Source: an uncultured Anaerolineaceae bacterium (lineage in GTDB: Bacteria; Chloroflexota; Anaerolineae; Anaerolineales; Anaerolineaceae). From it: a stretch of DNA of 6,993 nt. The notes beneath the pieces are model-generated. The model searched no databases. It saw only the letters and a program-made list of their open reading frames with translations, and was not told the DNA's origin. The stretch is from NCBI GenBank assembly GCA_937920255.1, contig CALDSL010000505.1:1-6993 (forward strand), in the 5' to 3' direction. Shown one piece after another: positions 1 to 5,498 of this stretch. The position numbers and the translations under genes are program-made. Position 1 is the stretch's first letter; each line of letters starts with the position of its first letter.

Positions 1-9
1 CGTTCCAGC

Positions 10-267
10 TTACCGGATCACGTTATCAACATGAACGTGCAGCCCATTATCCAGAGGGCGCATGCAGATCAAGCCGTCAGCGTTGAGATCGACCTTCAGG
101 CCAATATGATGTTCATGGTGTTCCCCCTCATGCATGCCCACCTCATGCGTTTCAAATCCAACCGGGCACGAGCCAGTCACCTTCTGGGCATCCGCGGCCT
201 GCGCCACGGAGACAAACCCAAAGGCCAGCACGAATACTACCAGTAAAGCGAGCAGTGTTTTTCTCAT
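10..267 (-). CDS. Small secreted His-rich protein with EF-hand-like loop
   Basis: 85-aa exported protein of unknown function. Residues 1-24 form a clear Sec signal peptide: MRK, a hydrophobic core, and an AQA cleavage site at 22-24. The mature part has two cysteines (C34 in CPVGF and C68), which could form one disulfide, a histidine cluster at about 46-54 (MHEGEHHEHH), and an EF-hand/excalibur-like loop at 60-68 (DLNADGLIC). The end is LHVHVDNVIR. The seen residues suggest divalent metal binding outside the membrane; this is inference. I chose the ATG at 265-267 because an AAAGGAAA ribosome site lies about 9 bases upstream. The in-frame ATG at 295-297 would put that site inside the gene and add polar residues before the signal peptide. 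The stop is TAA at 10-12. No family recognised with confidence; the gene call is good, the function unknown. Confidence 0.8.
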   Translation of the reverse strand: MRKTLLALLVVFVLAFGFVSVAQAADAQKVTGSCPVGFETHEVGMHEGEHHEHHIGLKVDLNADGLICMRPLDNGLHVHVDNVIR

Positions 268-287
268 GTTCAGGTTTCCTTTCGATA

Positions 288-299
288 CGGTGCGCACCG
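288..299. promoter_or_regulatory. Perfect 12-bp palindrome in the leader of the His-rich protein gene
   Basis: CGGTGCGCACCG is a perfect inverted repeat lying between the likely promoter (317-333) and the ribosome site of the gene starting at 267. Its position in the 5' leader would suit a repressor operator. No cognate regulator is visible in the window. Confidence 0.35.
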
Positions 300-316
300 G
301 TAAGTAAATCGGATGG

Positions 317-333
317 ATTTTATCATAATTATA
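317..333 (-). promoter_or_regulatory. Probable promoter region of the His-rich protein gene
   Basis: Read on the minus strand there are two overlapping -10 candidates: a perfect TATAAT at 328-333 and an extended-type TGATAAAAT at 317-325. Neither has a good -35. For TATAAT a weak TTCAAC lies 17 bp upstream at 351-356, inside the outer arm of the palindromic repeat. If that is used, the repeat supplies part of the promoter. The AT-rich stretch makes a promoter likely; the exact hexamer is undecided. Confidence 0.4.
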
Positions 334-341
334 TCGGTTCT

Positions 342-463
342 TTAGGTTGGGTTGAAGGGGCGTAAGGCCAATATATTACGAAATGCATGCTGCCCCTGAA
401 ACCCAACAGCATAAGCCAACGGTGAAATGTTGGGTTTCGCAAAGAACGCTCAACCCAACCTAC
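342..463. repeat. RAYT-associated palindromic repeat, copy 1
   Basis: 122-bp element in the same orientation as copy 2 and about 92% identical (about 10 mismatches, no gaps, by eye). Outer arms TAGGTTGGGTTGA (343-355) and TCAACCCAACCTA (450-462) are perfect inverted repeats. Inside are a second pair, AGGGGC (356-361) with GCCCCT (392-397), and a third, GAAACCCAACA (398-408) with TGTTGGGTTTC (428-438). Single-stranded, it would fold as two hairpins on one basal stem, as REP/BIME elements do. It ends 3 bp after the stop codon of the transposase gene. Confidence 0.85.
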
Positions 464-466
464 TTT

Positions 467-1003
467 TTACTCGCATCCTTCGAACATCAAAAACTGCATC
501 ACCCCGCTACCCCAATCGGCGGTGTAAACACCATTTCGCACCCAACGCTTGAAACTTGAATATGGCCATTCGCTTGGGCTGCCAACAAATCCATGCTTGA
601 CCGGGTTGTAGTGAATGTAATGCAGGTGATTTTCAAAATCCTTCTCATCACGAATGCAGTGCTCCCAAAACCGTCGCTGCCAGACTGTCTTCTCTTGTTT
701 GCCGGCCCTTGACACGGTTAATGTCCCTGTCAGATTTTGTACACGGTGGGAAAAATAGCTTTTGATCAACCGCCAGCGCATCGAATAATCATAATCACCA
801 TCGGGAAGCGTCCAAATCGCGTGAAGATGATCGGGAAGTATGACGCATGCATCCAATTGAAATGGATGACGATCCATCACATATCGGATGGCTTCTCGAA
901 GAAGATCAACCTGTCTCTTCTCCGCCAGAATCCGCACCCGGTTATAAGTCACGAGCGTGAAAAAGTATGTTCCCCCAAGCATGATGGAGCGACGATATTT
1001 CAT
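467..1003 (-). CDS. REP-associated tyrosine transposase (RAYT, HUH/Y1 family)
   Basis: 178 aa, a normal full length for this family. It is a single-strand DNA nuclease/transposase related to IS200/IS605 TnpA that acts on REP palindromes. Visible motifs in order: the N-terminal family signature KYRR...GGTYFFTLVTYNR (2-22), the HUH metal-binding motif H59-L-H61 in LPDHLHAIW (56-64), the conserved WQRRFWEHCIRDE (108-120), and YIHYNPVKHG (129-138), which should carry the catalytic tyrosine. No disruption is seen, so it is probably active. I chose the start at 1001-1003 because MKYRR is where family members begin. The frame stays open to 1111, but that extension is translated repeat sequence. No clear Shine-Dalgarno site is present, suggesting weak expression. 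The stop is TAA at 467-469. Confidence 0.92.
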   Translation of the reverse strand: MKYRRSIMLGGTYFFTLVTYNRVRILAEKRQVDLLREAIRYVMDRHPFQLDACVILPDHLHAIWTLPDGDYDYSMRWRLIKSYFSHRVQNLTGTLTVSRAGKQEKTVWQRRFWEHCIRDEKDFENHLHYIHYNPVKHGFVGSPSEWPYSSFKRWVRNGVYTADWGSGVMQFLMFEGCE

Positions 1004-1033
1004 GGCATTTATTCTTGTCGTAAAGAAACATTC

Positions 1034-1155
1034 GTAGGTTGGGTTGAAGGGGCCAAAGGCCAATAAATTACAGAAGGCATGCCGCCCCTGAAACCCAACA
1101 TCATGAGCCAACGGTGAAATGTTGGGTTTCGCAAAGAACGCTCAACCCAACCTAC
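1034..1155. repeat. RAYT-associated palindromic repeat, copy 2
   Basis: 122-bp direct copy of the element at 342-463. Outer arms GTAGGTTGGGTTGA (1034-1047) and TCAACCCAACCTAC (1142-1155) are perfect 14-bp inverted repeats. The inner GAAACCCAACA/TGTTGGGTTTC pair is kept. The right half, from the inner palindrome onward, is nearly identical to copy 1, and most differences fall in the left loop. It lies 19 bp past the stop of the lipoprotein gene at 1175 and 30 bp upstream of the transposase start, so it could also act as a terminator-like hairpin between them. Confidence 0.85.
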
Positions 1156-1174
1156 CTATTATTCGCTACAAGTT

Positions 1175-1732
1175 TTATTTGCTTGTCTTCTTAAAATCCT
1201 GAAACAAAAAAGTCGGAATTGGATCACCGATGAAATTCCACAAAACCAATTCCTTATCTTCATCAACAACATATAATTCGGAGTAATATACATTATACGC
1301 GTCGGTAGATTTATTGTAATGCTCAAACCGGATAAATACCCCTGGCACATCTATAATAGATCCACCTTCATCATAGCCTAAGATACTATCAATATTCCAC
1401 GTACAAGTTGCACGTGCATCACCCTCTTGAAGCACAGTGTTATTCACCGCCCAATTTTCCACAATTTCAACTTCGCAGACACCATCTTCTTGAAAGTTTA
1501 TTGATTTCCACGGGGCATTTAACTCTCTACGTTCTATGTCGGTTTGCTGGAAATAATCATCCGCCCTTGCTTCTGAGTCTGGCGTAATGTTCCATGTTCC
1601 AACAAGCTCTGATTGTTGGATATCTCTATCAATATATCTTTGAGGAAATTCGACAGGAAACAAAAGCTCAAGAATACCGCATGATGCAAATATCAACGGT
1701 GTCATCAGAATCAATGGATACTTAAATTTCAT
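1175..1732 (-). CDS. Hypothetical AT-rich lipoprotein, possibly lipocalin-like
   Basis: 185 aa; no family recognised with confidence. Residues 1-18 read as a lipoprotein signal, MKFKYPLILMTPLIFASC, with C18 as the lipidated residue; F at -3 is atypical. The mature part holds SELVGTWNI (41-49), resembling the first strand of lipocalin-like small domains, and CTWNI (110-114). Two more cysteines are C86 and C110. The rest alternates hydrophobic and polar residues, suggesting a beta-rich fold. TAA lies in frame just before the ATG (1730-1732), so the start cannot be further upstream; no Shine-Dalgarno is visible. Base composition is unlike the right part of the window: 1201-1260 has 21 G/C of 60, while 4921-4980 has 36 of 60. 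This, with the adjacent transposon-like unit, suggests acquired DNA. Confidence 0.75.
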   Translation of the reverse strand: MKFKYPLILMTPLIFASCGILELLFPVEFPQRYIDRDIQQSELVGTWNITPDSEARADDYFQQTDIERRELNAPWKSINFQEDGVCEVEIVENWAVNNTVLQEGDARATCTWNIDSILGYDEGGSIIDVPGVFIRFEHYNKSTDAYNVYYSELYVVDEDKELVLWNFIGDPIPTFLFQDFKKTSK

Positions 1733-1856
1733 ATTTTATAGAAGAGGAACCTGCGTAACGTTGGATCTATCCATCTAGGTACAATCTTTAAATACACTCG
1801 ACCTATTTTTTCAAACAAAACTTAATGACGATATCGGTTAATCAGAGAATTATCTA

Positions 1857-1928
1857 TGGGCCCGGAAGGATTCGAACCTTCGACCAAGCGGTTATGAGCC
1901 GCGCGCTCTGCCGCTGAGCTACGGGCCC
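1857..1928 (-). tRNA. tRNA-Ile2 (anticodon CAT, lysidine-modified type)
   Basis: 72-nt cloverleaf without CCA. Acceptor stem GGGCCCG/CGGGCCC, D-arm GCTC-AGCGGCA-GAGC, anticodon loop CTCATAA with CAT at 1894-1896, T-arm GAAGG-TTCGAAT-CCTTC, discriminator A at 1857. CAT can mean initiator Met, elongator Met or Ile2. The context CGGCTCATAACCG followed by GGTCG closely matches remembered Bacillus and E. coli Ile2 tRNAs, in which C34 is changed to lysidine by TilS to read AUA. The initiator type is excluded by the paired first acceptor base. Odd point: the outermost anticodon-stem pair (27:43) is a C:U mismatch. The tRNA call is firm; Ile2 over elongator Met is likely, not certain. Confidence 0.93.
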
Positions 1929-1952
1929 GGCAGAAGGAACTGGCGCTCCAAA

Positions 1953-1961
1953 ATTATATCA
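1953..1961 (-). promoter_or_regulatory. Extended -10 promoter of the tRNA gene
   Basis: Minus-strand TGATATAAT is a perfect -10 hexamer (1953-1958) with the TGN extension. The best -35 candidate is TTGCCG at 1978-1983 with a long 19-bp spacer. Transcription would begin near 1946, giving a leader of about 18 nt before the mature tRNA 5' end at 1928. Confidence 0.65.
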
Positions 1962-1987
1962 CGTTCTCATGCCATGCCGGCAAAGCG

Positions 1988-3055
1988 TCATCCCGCGGTG
2001 TAGCGGTAGCCTCTGCCCGGAGCGGTCTGTATCCGCTCGGCGCCGATTTTGACCCGCAAGCGGCGGATGAGCTGCGCCAGGCTGTCGTCGCGCAGACCTT
2101 CAATTTGTTTTTCTTCCGGCCACACGGCGCGGATCAAATCGTCTTTGCCGCAAATCTGGCCAGTGTGCGCCCGAAAATATGCAAGCAGACGGTATTCGCT
2201 GGCCGTCAGATCAAGGCCAGATTCCGCTGGTTCTGGATTCGGCCTTCCCAACAATGGATGTCCTGTTAACCCAGACCGGCGCAAATCCTCACTGGTGGGG
2301 GCATCGCTCCAGAATTCCTGCACACGGCGCTGGATTGCCGGGTGCGCGGTCAACGCGCTATACTCCAGCGCGCATCCGGCTGCATGGGCCTCGCAGCATG
2401 CGCGCAGCAGGGATGGGTACGCCCAGGAGAGTTCCACCAGCCGGTCGATGACCGCCGCTTCCCAGGAGACTCCATGCCGCGCGGCAAATTGCCGGGCACT
2501 CCACTGCGCGTCCGCCGTGCTGAGCGGTCCCAGCCAGATCGTGTTGGCATAAAATAGCTCAGCCATCTCGCCACCAGATGCCAGGGGCCGGCGGGTGGAT
2601 ATGACGTAGGTCAACTGGTATTTATGCTCATCGCGCAGCGCGCGCAGCGGGCCATAGGTCTCAGCCTGTTCCTCTTCGTTTAACGCATCATAGCGGTCGA
2701 ACAACATGCACAGGCCGTAGGGGAATTGCCCGATTCTCGCACGCAAAGCCGCCTGTAGGCCAGTCGTTTCTTCTTGCTCACTCGAGCCAGTGTCCGTTTG
2801 CAGCGCCTGGCCTGCCAGCTGAAACAATCCAGCCGCGCTTGCGGGCCGGGCGCGGTTACCATCCACCAGCACGAAGGCCGGGTTGCGCACTCCAACTTGC
2901 GCGGAAACCCGGTGAAACAAAAAGCCGATCAAATTGCTCTTGCCAGCCCCACTCAGCCCCACCAGCGACACGCATTCACCGCTGCGCACCGCGGCGAGAA
3001 TCTGTTGTATCTCAGCACTGCGATAATGATCCGGATATGCATCCCAGACAGACAT
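1988..3055 (-). CDS. P-loop ATPase with C-terminal OmpR/PhoB-type winged helix (regulator)
   Basis: 355-aa putative ATP-dependent transcription regulator, cytoplasmic. Residues 1-250 form an AAA/STAND-like ATPase: Walker A GLSGAGKS (33-40), a Walker B-like GLCMLFDRYD (114-123, acidic D120), and a sensor-like strand YVISTRR (150-156). Residues 281-355 match the Trans_reg_C winged helix, with LTASEYRLLAYF (283-294), recognition helix region DDSLAQLIRRLRVKIG (323-338) and wing APGRGYRY (345-352). There is no receiver domain, and the DNA-binding domain is C-terminal, the reverse of SARP/BTAD regulators. The start at 3053-3055 has GGGAG 4 bases upstream; the longer frame to 3178 lacks such support and would run back into the divergent promoter region. 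It is divergent from the membrane kinase operon, which it may control. Confidence 0.85.
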   Translation of the reverse strand: MSVWDAYPDHYRSAEIQQILAAVRSGECVSLVGLSGAGKSNLIGFLFHRVSAQVGVRNPAFVLVDGNRARPASAAGLFQLAGQALQTDTGSSEQEETTGLQAALRARIGQFPYGLCMLFDRYDALNEEEQAETYGPLRALRDEHKYQLTYVISTRRPLASGGEMAELFYANTIWLGPLSTADAQWSARQFAARHGVSWEAAVIDRLVELSWAYPSLLRACCEAHAAGCALEYSALTAHPAIQRRVQEFWSDAPTSEDLRRSGLTGHPLLGRPNPEPAESGLDLTASEYRLLAYFRAHTGQICGKDDLIRAVWPEEKQIEGLRDDSLAQLIRRLRVKIGAERIQTAPGRGYRYTAG

Positions 3056-3091
3056 AATGCTCCCAAATTTGTGTCGTTTATCCGACGCGAA

Positions 3092-3120
3092 TTGATGTAT
3101 GATACGAATGGTAGCATATT
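3092..3120 (+). promoter_or_regulatory. Candidate promoter for the membrane peptide/kinase-like operon
   Basis: TTGATG (3092-3097) and CATATT (3115-3120) are separated by 17 bp, each matching 4 of 6 consensus bases. An alternative -10, TATGAT (3098-3103), is a better hexamer but has no good -35. It lies in the 128-bp divergent region between the regulator and the operon, so opposing promoters probably overlap here. Confidence 0.4.
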
Positions 3121-3124
3121 CCCC

Positions 3125-3136
3125 TTCCCCGGGGAA
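3125..3136. promoter_or_regulatory. Perfect palindrome at the predicted transcription start
   Basis: TTCCCCGGGGAA is a perfect 12-bp palindrome starting 4 bp after the proposed -10 at 3115-3120, so it would cover the +1 site of the rightward operon. This is a classic repressor-operator position. Role is inferred from position and symmetry only. Confidence 0.4.
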
Positions 3137-3183
3137 CTCCCAGCAAAGAATCATTCGATCGATAGAACAAGGGATCATTGGCG

Positions 3184-3345
3184 ATGACCCGGCGCAAACG
3201 CTTCATTCTGGCTCTGATTGGCCTCGCGCTGCTGGCAATTTCAGTAGCAGCGTTGATCTATGTGTTGGGACCAATCCCAACGCTTTCGGAGCAGACGCCG
3301 ATTTTGCCAACTCTGTTGACACTGCCACCGGGAAGCATCAAATGA
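3184..3345 (+). CDS. Small single-pass membrane peptide, coupled to the kinase-like gene
   Basis: 53-aa peptide of unknown function. It begins MTRRKR (positive, cytoplasmic), then has one hydrophobic helix at about 7-28 (FILALIGLALLAISVAALIY) and an outer tail rich in Pro, Thr and Leu (PIPTLSEQTPILPTLLTLPP). A ribosome site AAGGGA (3169-3174) lies 9 bases before the ATG. Its TGA stop (3343-3345) overlaps the ATG of the next gene (3342-3344) as ATGA, typical of translational coupling and strong evidence that it is expressed. It is easy to miss because of its length, and because the downstream gene's frame is open across the same bases. It could be a partner or topology subunit of the lipid-anchored kinase-like protein. 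No homology claim is made. Confidence 0.68.
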   Translation: MTRRKRFILALIGLALLAISVAALIYVLGPIPTLSEQTPILPTLLTLPPGSIK

Positions 3346-5387
3346 AGCCGCGCCGCTCCGCAATTTCCCTGTTGTTTCTCATTCTTAGCGGCATTCTGCT
3401 GATCGTCATTGCATCCTGTTCGCCCGCCGCCACCGTGCCACCCGCCCAATCCCCGGCCGAGGAACAGCCGGAGCCACAGCCCGCAGCAACCGGTGCACCA
3501 CCTGCCCCGACGCAGCCAGTTCCAACCCAAGAGGAGGTGATTGAGGGACGGTTGGTCGAAATGGAATGGCCGGAATCGATGCGCCTGGACGATTCAGATG
3601 TGATCCGGCTGGCGCTGGTTCCCAGTGAAGACGGATATGTGGCCAGGGCAGAGTTTCCAGATCACAGCCTGCAAACCAAAGAGGTTCCCGTTCCACGCCC
3701 GAACGGCTACATATTGTATGCCAGCGCCCGCCTGGATGGCGCCGGGTTCGACATCGCGCCCACTGGCGATCAGGAGCGCTATGTTCCGGTGGGCGAGGAG
3801 GTAGCCTGGCGCTGGTCATTGGCTGCGCAAAGACCCGGCCAACATCGCCTTTCCGTGCAACTGTATCTGCGCTGGATCCCCGGCCCGGGAATACAGGGAG
3901 AGGTGATCGAGTCGCAGGTATTTGCGCGCGGGCTGGATGTGCAGGTAACCTCCTTCTTTGGGCTCAGTGCCGCTCAGGCGGCAACCGGCGGAATGATTGG
4001 AGTGCTGCTGGGAAGCGGTTTTTTGTTGGTGGCCCTGGTTTGGCGCGCCAGCCCACAAATGGCTGCGCCCGCGAGTCGAGCACGGTTCGAAAGGCTGGAA
4101 ACCAATCCCGCGGTACGCATCGAAACGCCGCCCAAATTAACCCTGGCGGATGAGGAGGCGCAGTTGCTGCGGGCATTGTTTGGCCGCTACGATCGCATGA
4201 TGATTGAAGACGAATTTCTCTCGGGCTATTCCGGCGCGCGCACCTTCCTGGTACGCCCCATCCGGCCGGGCGGCGAGGCAGACGCTCAAACAATTGTTAA
4301 ACTGGGCCATCAAGCCGCCATCCAACAGGAATTTGAGAATTACGAGAACTTTGTGAAAGACCGCCTGCCGCCGATTACAGCACGCATCCAGCGACCACCG
4401 GTAACGTTGAAAGCCCGCGCCACTGGTAAACCCACCATCGCCCAGCGAGCAGCGATGCAGTACACATTTATCGCCGAACCCGGGCGTTCACCGGTCAGCT
4501 TGCGGCGGTCACTGCTCGATCACGTTAACCCCGCGGAAATATTGCGCCTGTTTGAAACGTTTGGCCCAAGTTGGTGGATGCAGCGCCGCCCAGCGACCTT
4601 CCGTCTCAGCCAGGAATATGACAGTCTGCTGCCGCCGCATTTCGTTCTGGAACCCCAGCCGGAGTTGCGGTCAAATGTTGATCTACCCGTCATCAGCGAA
4701 TCTTCGCAAGCAGGAGCGCTACATTTACCGGTTGGAGCTTTGTGTCTTATCCAGTCCTTCTCGCATGCAGAACTACGCGCAGACGGCCAATCGCTGTCAC
4801 TGGCTGGTATACCGGCGGCCGGCCAGCCACCGCTGCGTTTGCGCTGGCTAAGCAACCGCCCGCCGCAGGGAACACCGGCGCGCATTGTCGCGACCCGCAT
4901 GGATCTACTGCGCGGTTATACCACCGACTTGGAGCGCTTCAGCCTGCCTGATCCGCTTGAGCGTCTTCCTAGTCTACTGGATGAGATGGTCAGCGGCACG
5001 TATTCCGTCATCCACGGCGATCTGAATCTCGAAAATATCCTGGTCGGGCCGGGCAATTTGGTCTGGTTGATCGATTTCGCCCAGACGCGCGAAGGCCATC
5101 CATTGTATGACTTTGCTCACCTGGAATCGGAACTGATCGCGCACGTGTTATCCATAAAAAGTGAGACACCGTGGTCTTATCTCCAGCGTTGGCAGGCAGG
5201 CCAGGATCCGTTGCTATCCGCCGTGCATTCGATCGCGGCGCGCTGCTTATTTGACCCGGCCAGGCCGCGCGAATACCACCTGTCGCTGGCTATGGCCTGT
5301 CTTGGCGCGCTGAAATATCCAAACCTGTCCCAACTGGCGCGCCACTGTCTCTACCTGACCGCCGCGGATCTCATTCAAACGCTGTAG
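3342..5387 (+). CDS. Lipid-anchored transmembrane protein with cytoplasmic APH/kinase-fold domain
   Basis: 681 aa. Order: lipoprotein signal with lipobox IASC and C26; Pro/Ala/Thr-rich linker (27-65); extracytoplasmic domain, probably beta-rich (66-210); transmembrane helix about 217-235 followed by Arg-rich sequence (inside); then a cytoplasmic phosphotransferase domain (265-681). Kinase features: glycine-loop-like GYSGARTFLV (295-304), a VK lysine K320 (beta-3 type), Glu near 330-334, catalytic loop HGDLNLEN (558-565) with D560 and N565, and metal-binding D578 in LIDFAQ, then YDFAHLESEL (589-598). All catalytic residues of the aminoglycoside phosphotransferase/choline kinase fold are present. 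Substrate unknown: small molecule or protein. Start at 3342 is set by GGGAAG 6 bases upstream and the signal peptide; the open frame back to 3099 is rejected. The domain resembles kinase-fold domains described in ATPase/vWA conflict systems (from memory). Confidence 0.85.
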   Translation: MKPRRSAISLLFLILSGILLIVIASCSPAATVPPAQSPAEEQPEPQPAATGAPPAPTQPVPTQEEVIEGRLVEMEWPESMRLDDSDVIRLALVPSEDGYVARAEFPDHSLQTKEVPVPRPNGYILYASARLDGAGFDIAPTGDQERYVPVGEEVAWRWSLAAQRPGQHRLSVQLYLRWIPGPGIQGEVIESQVFARGLDVQVTSFFGLSAAQAATGGMIGVLLGSGFLLVALVWRASPQMAAPASRARFERLETNPAVRIETPPKLTLADEEAQLLRALFGRYDRMMIEDEFLSGYSGARTFLVRPIRPGGEADAQTIVKLGHQAAIQQEFENYENFVKDRLPPITARIQRPPVTLKARATGKPTIAQRAAMQYTFIAEPGRSPVSLRRSLLDHVNPAEILRLFETFGPSWWMQRRPATFRLSQEYDSLLPPHFVLEPQPELRSNVDLPVISESSQAGALHLPVGALCLIQSFSHAELRADGQSLSLAGIPAAGQPPLRLRWLSNRPPQGTPARIVATRMDLLRGYTTDLERFSLPDPLERLPSLLDEMVSGTYSVIHGDLNLENILVGPGNLVWLIDFAQTREGHPLYDFAHLESELIAHVLSIKSETPWSYLQRWQAGQDPLLSAVHSIAARCLFDPARPREYHLSLAMACLGALKYPNLSQLARHCLYLTAADLIQTL

Positions 5388-5408
5388 ACGCCTGCGCCGT
5401 TCGCCAGT

Positions 5409-5448
5409 TTGTCACAGCGTTGTCATCCGCATGTCAACGCGATATCAA
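5409..5448 (+). promoter_or_regulatory. Pho-box-like triple TGTCA direct repeat and promoter
   Basis: TTGTCA (5409-5414), TTGTCA (5420-5425) and ATGTCA (5431-5436) recur at exactly 11 bp. This is the spacing and half-site (CTGTCAT, period 11) known for PhoB binding. A -10-like TATCAA follows at 5443-5448, where activated Pho promoters have theirs. It lies in the 111-bp gap before the vWA lipoprotein gene. The binder may be a PhoB homologue elsewhere in the genome or the PhoB-type winged-helix ATPase at 1988-3055. Confidence 0.55.
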
Positions 5449-5465
5449 GCCCCGCGCCGGCCAAA

Positions 5466-5496
5466 GGGCTATCCTCTATGCAAAGGAGGATCGCCC
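5466..5496 (+). promoter_or_regulatory. Hairpin sequestering the ribosome site of the vWA gene
   Basis: In RNA, GGGC (5466-5469) pairs with GCCC (5493-5496). After a single U:C mismatch, AUCCUC (5471-5476) pairs with GAGGAU (5486-5491) around a 9-nt loop. The Shine-Dalgarno GGAGG (5485-5489) is almost wholly in the stem, which ends 2 nt before the ATG at 5499. No U-tract follows, so it is not a terminator. It suggests translational control. Confidence 0.5.
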
Positions 5497-5498
5497 AA

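Larger units (their letters stand above)
342..1155 (-). mobile_element. RAYT gene with flanking direct palindromic repeats (REPtron-like unit)
   Basis: The unit is repeat copy 1 (342-463), an intact REP-associated transposase gene (467-1003), and repeat copy 2 (1034-1155). The gene fits tightly: 3 bp from the stop to copy 1 and 30 bp from the start codon to copy 2. Such units belong to the domesticated relatives of IS200/IS605 single-strand transposases, which process the palindromes. I see no target-site duplication, as expected for this superfamily. Whether the whole unit moves, or only the repeats do, cannot be told from one locus. Confidence 0.7.

Noticed and set aside
1004..1111. 36-residue N-terminal extension of the transposase
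   Set aside because: It is translation of repeat copy 2; family members begin at MKYRR.
342..1155. CRISPR-like reading of the repeats
   Set aside because: Only two copies, 122 bp each, 570 bp apart with a gene between them; they are transposase-associated palindromes.
1929..1987. Terminator for the regulator gene at GCCATGCCGGC
   Set aside because: The possible stem is only 3-4 bp and no T-run follows on the minus strand.
2049..2552. Open frame of 167 codons on the plus strand inside the regulator
   Set aside because: Shadow of the minus-strand gene: Arg/Ser-rich translation, no recognisable motif, and the opposite frame has Walker and winged-helix motifs.
3056..3178. 41-residue N-terminal extension of the ATPase regulator
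   Set aside because: The internal ATG at 3055 has GGGAG at good spacing, and the extension overlaps the divergent promoter region without any domain similarity.
3099..3341. 81-residue extension of the kinase-like protein
   Set aside because: It would bury the lipoprotein signal and conflicts with the 53-aa gene in another frame, which has its own ribosome site and an ATGA overlap.
3406..4900. Several minus-strand open frames of 80-137 codons across the kinase-like gene
   Set aside because: GC-rich shadow frames with Pro/Arg/Trp-rich, low-logic translations and no ribosome sites or domains.
5478..5498. Earlier in-frame ATG for the vWA lipoprotein
   Set aside because: No ribosome site upstream, and it lies in the loop of the hairpin; the ATG at 5499 has GGAGG at 9 bases.
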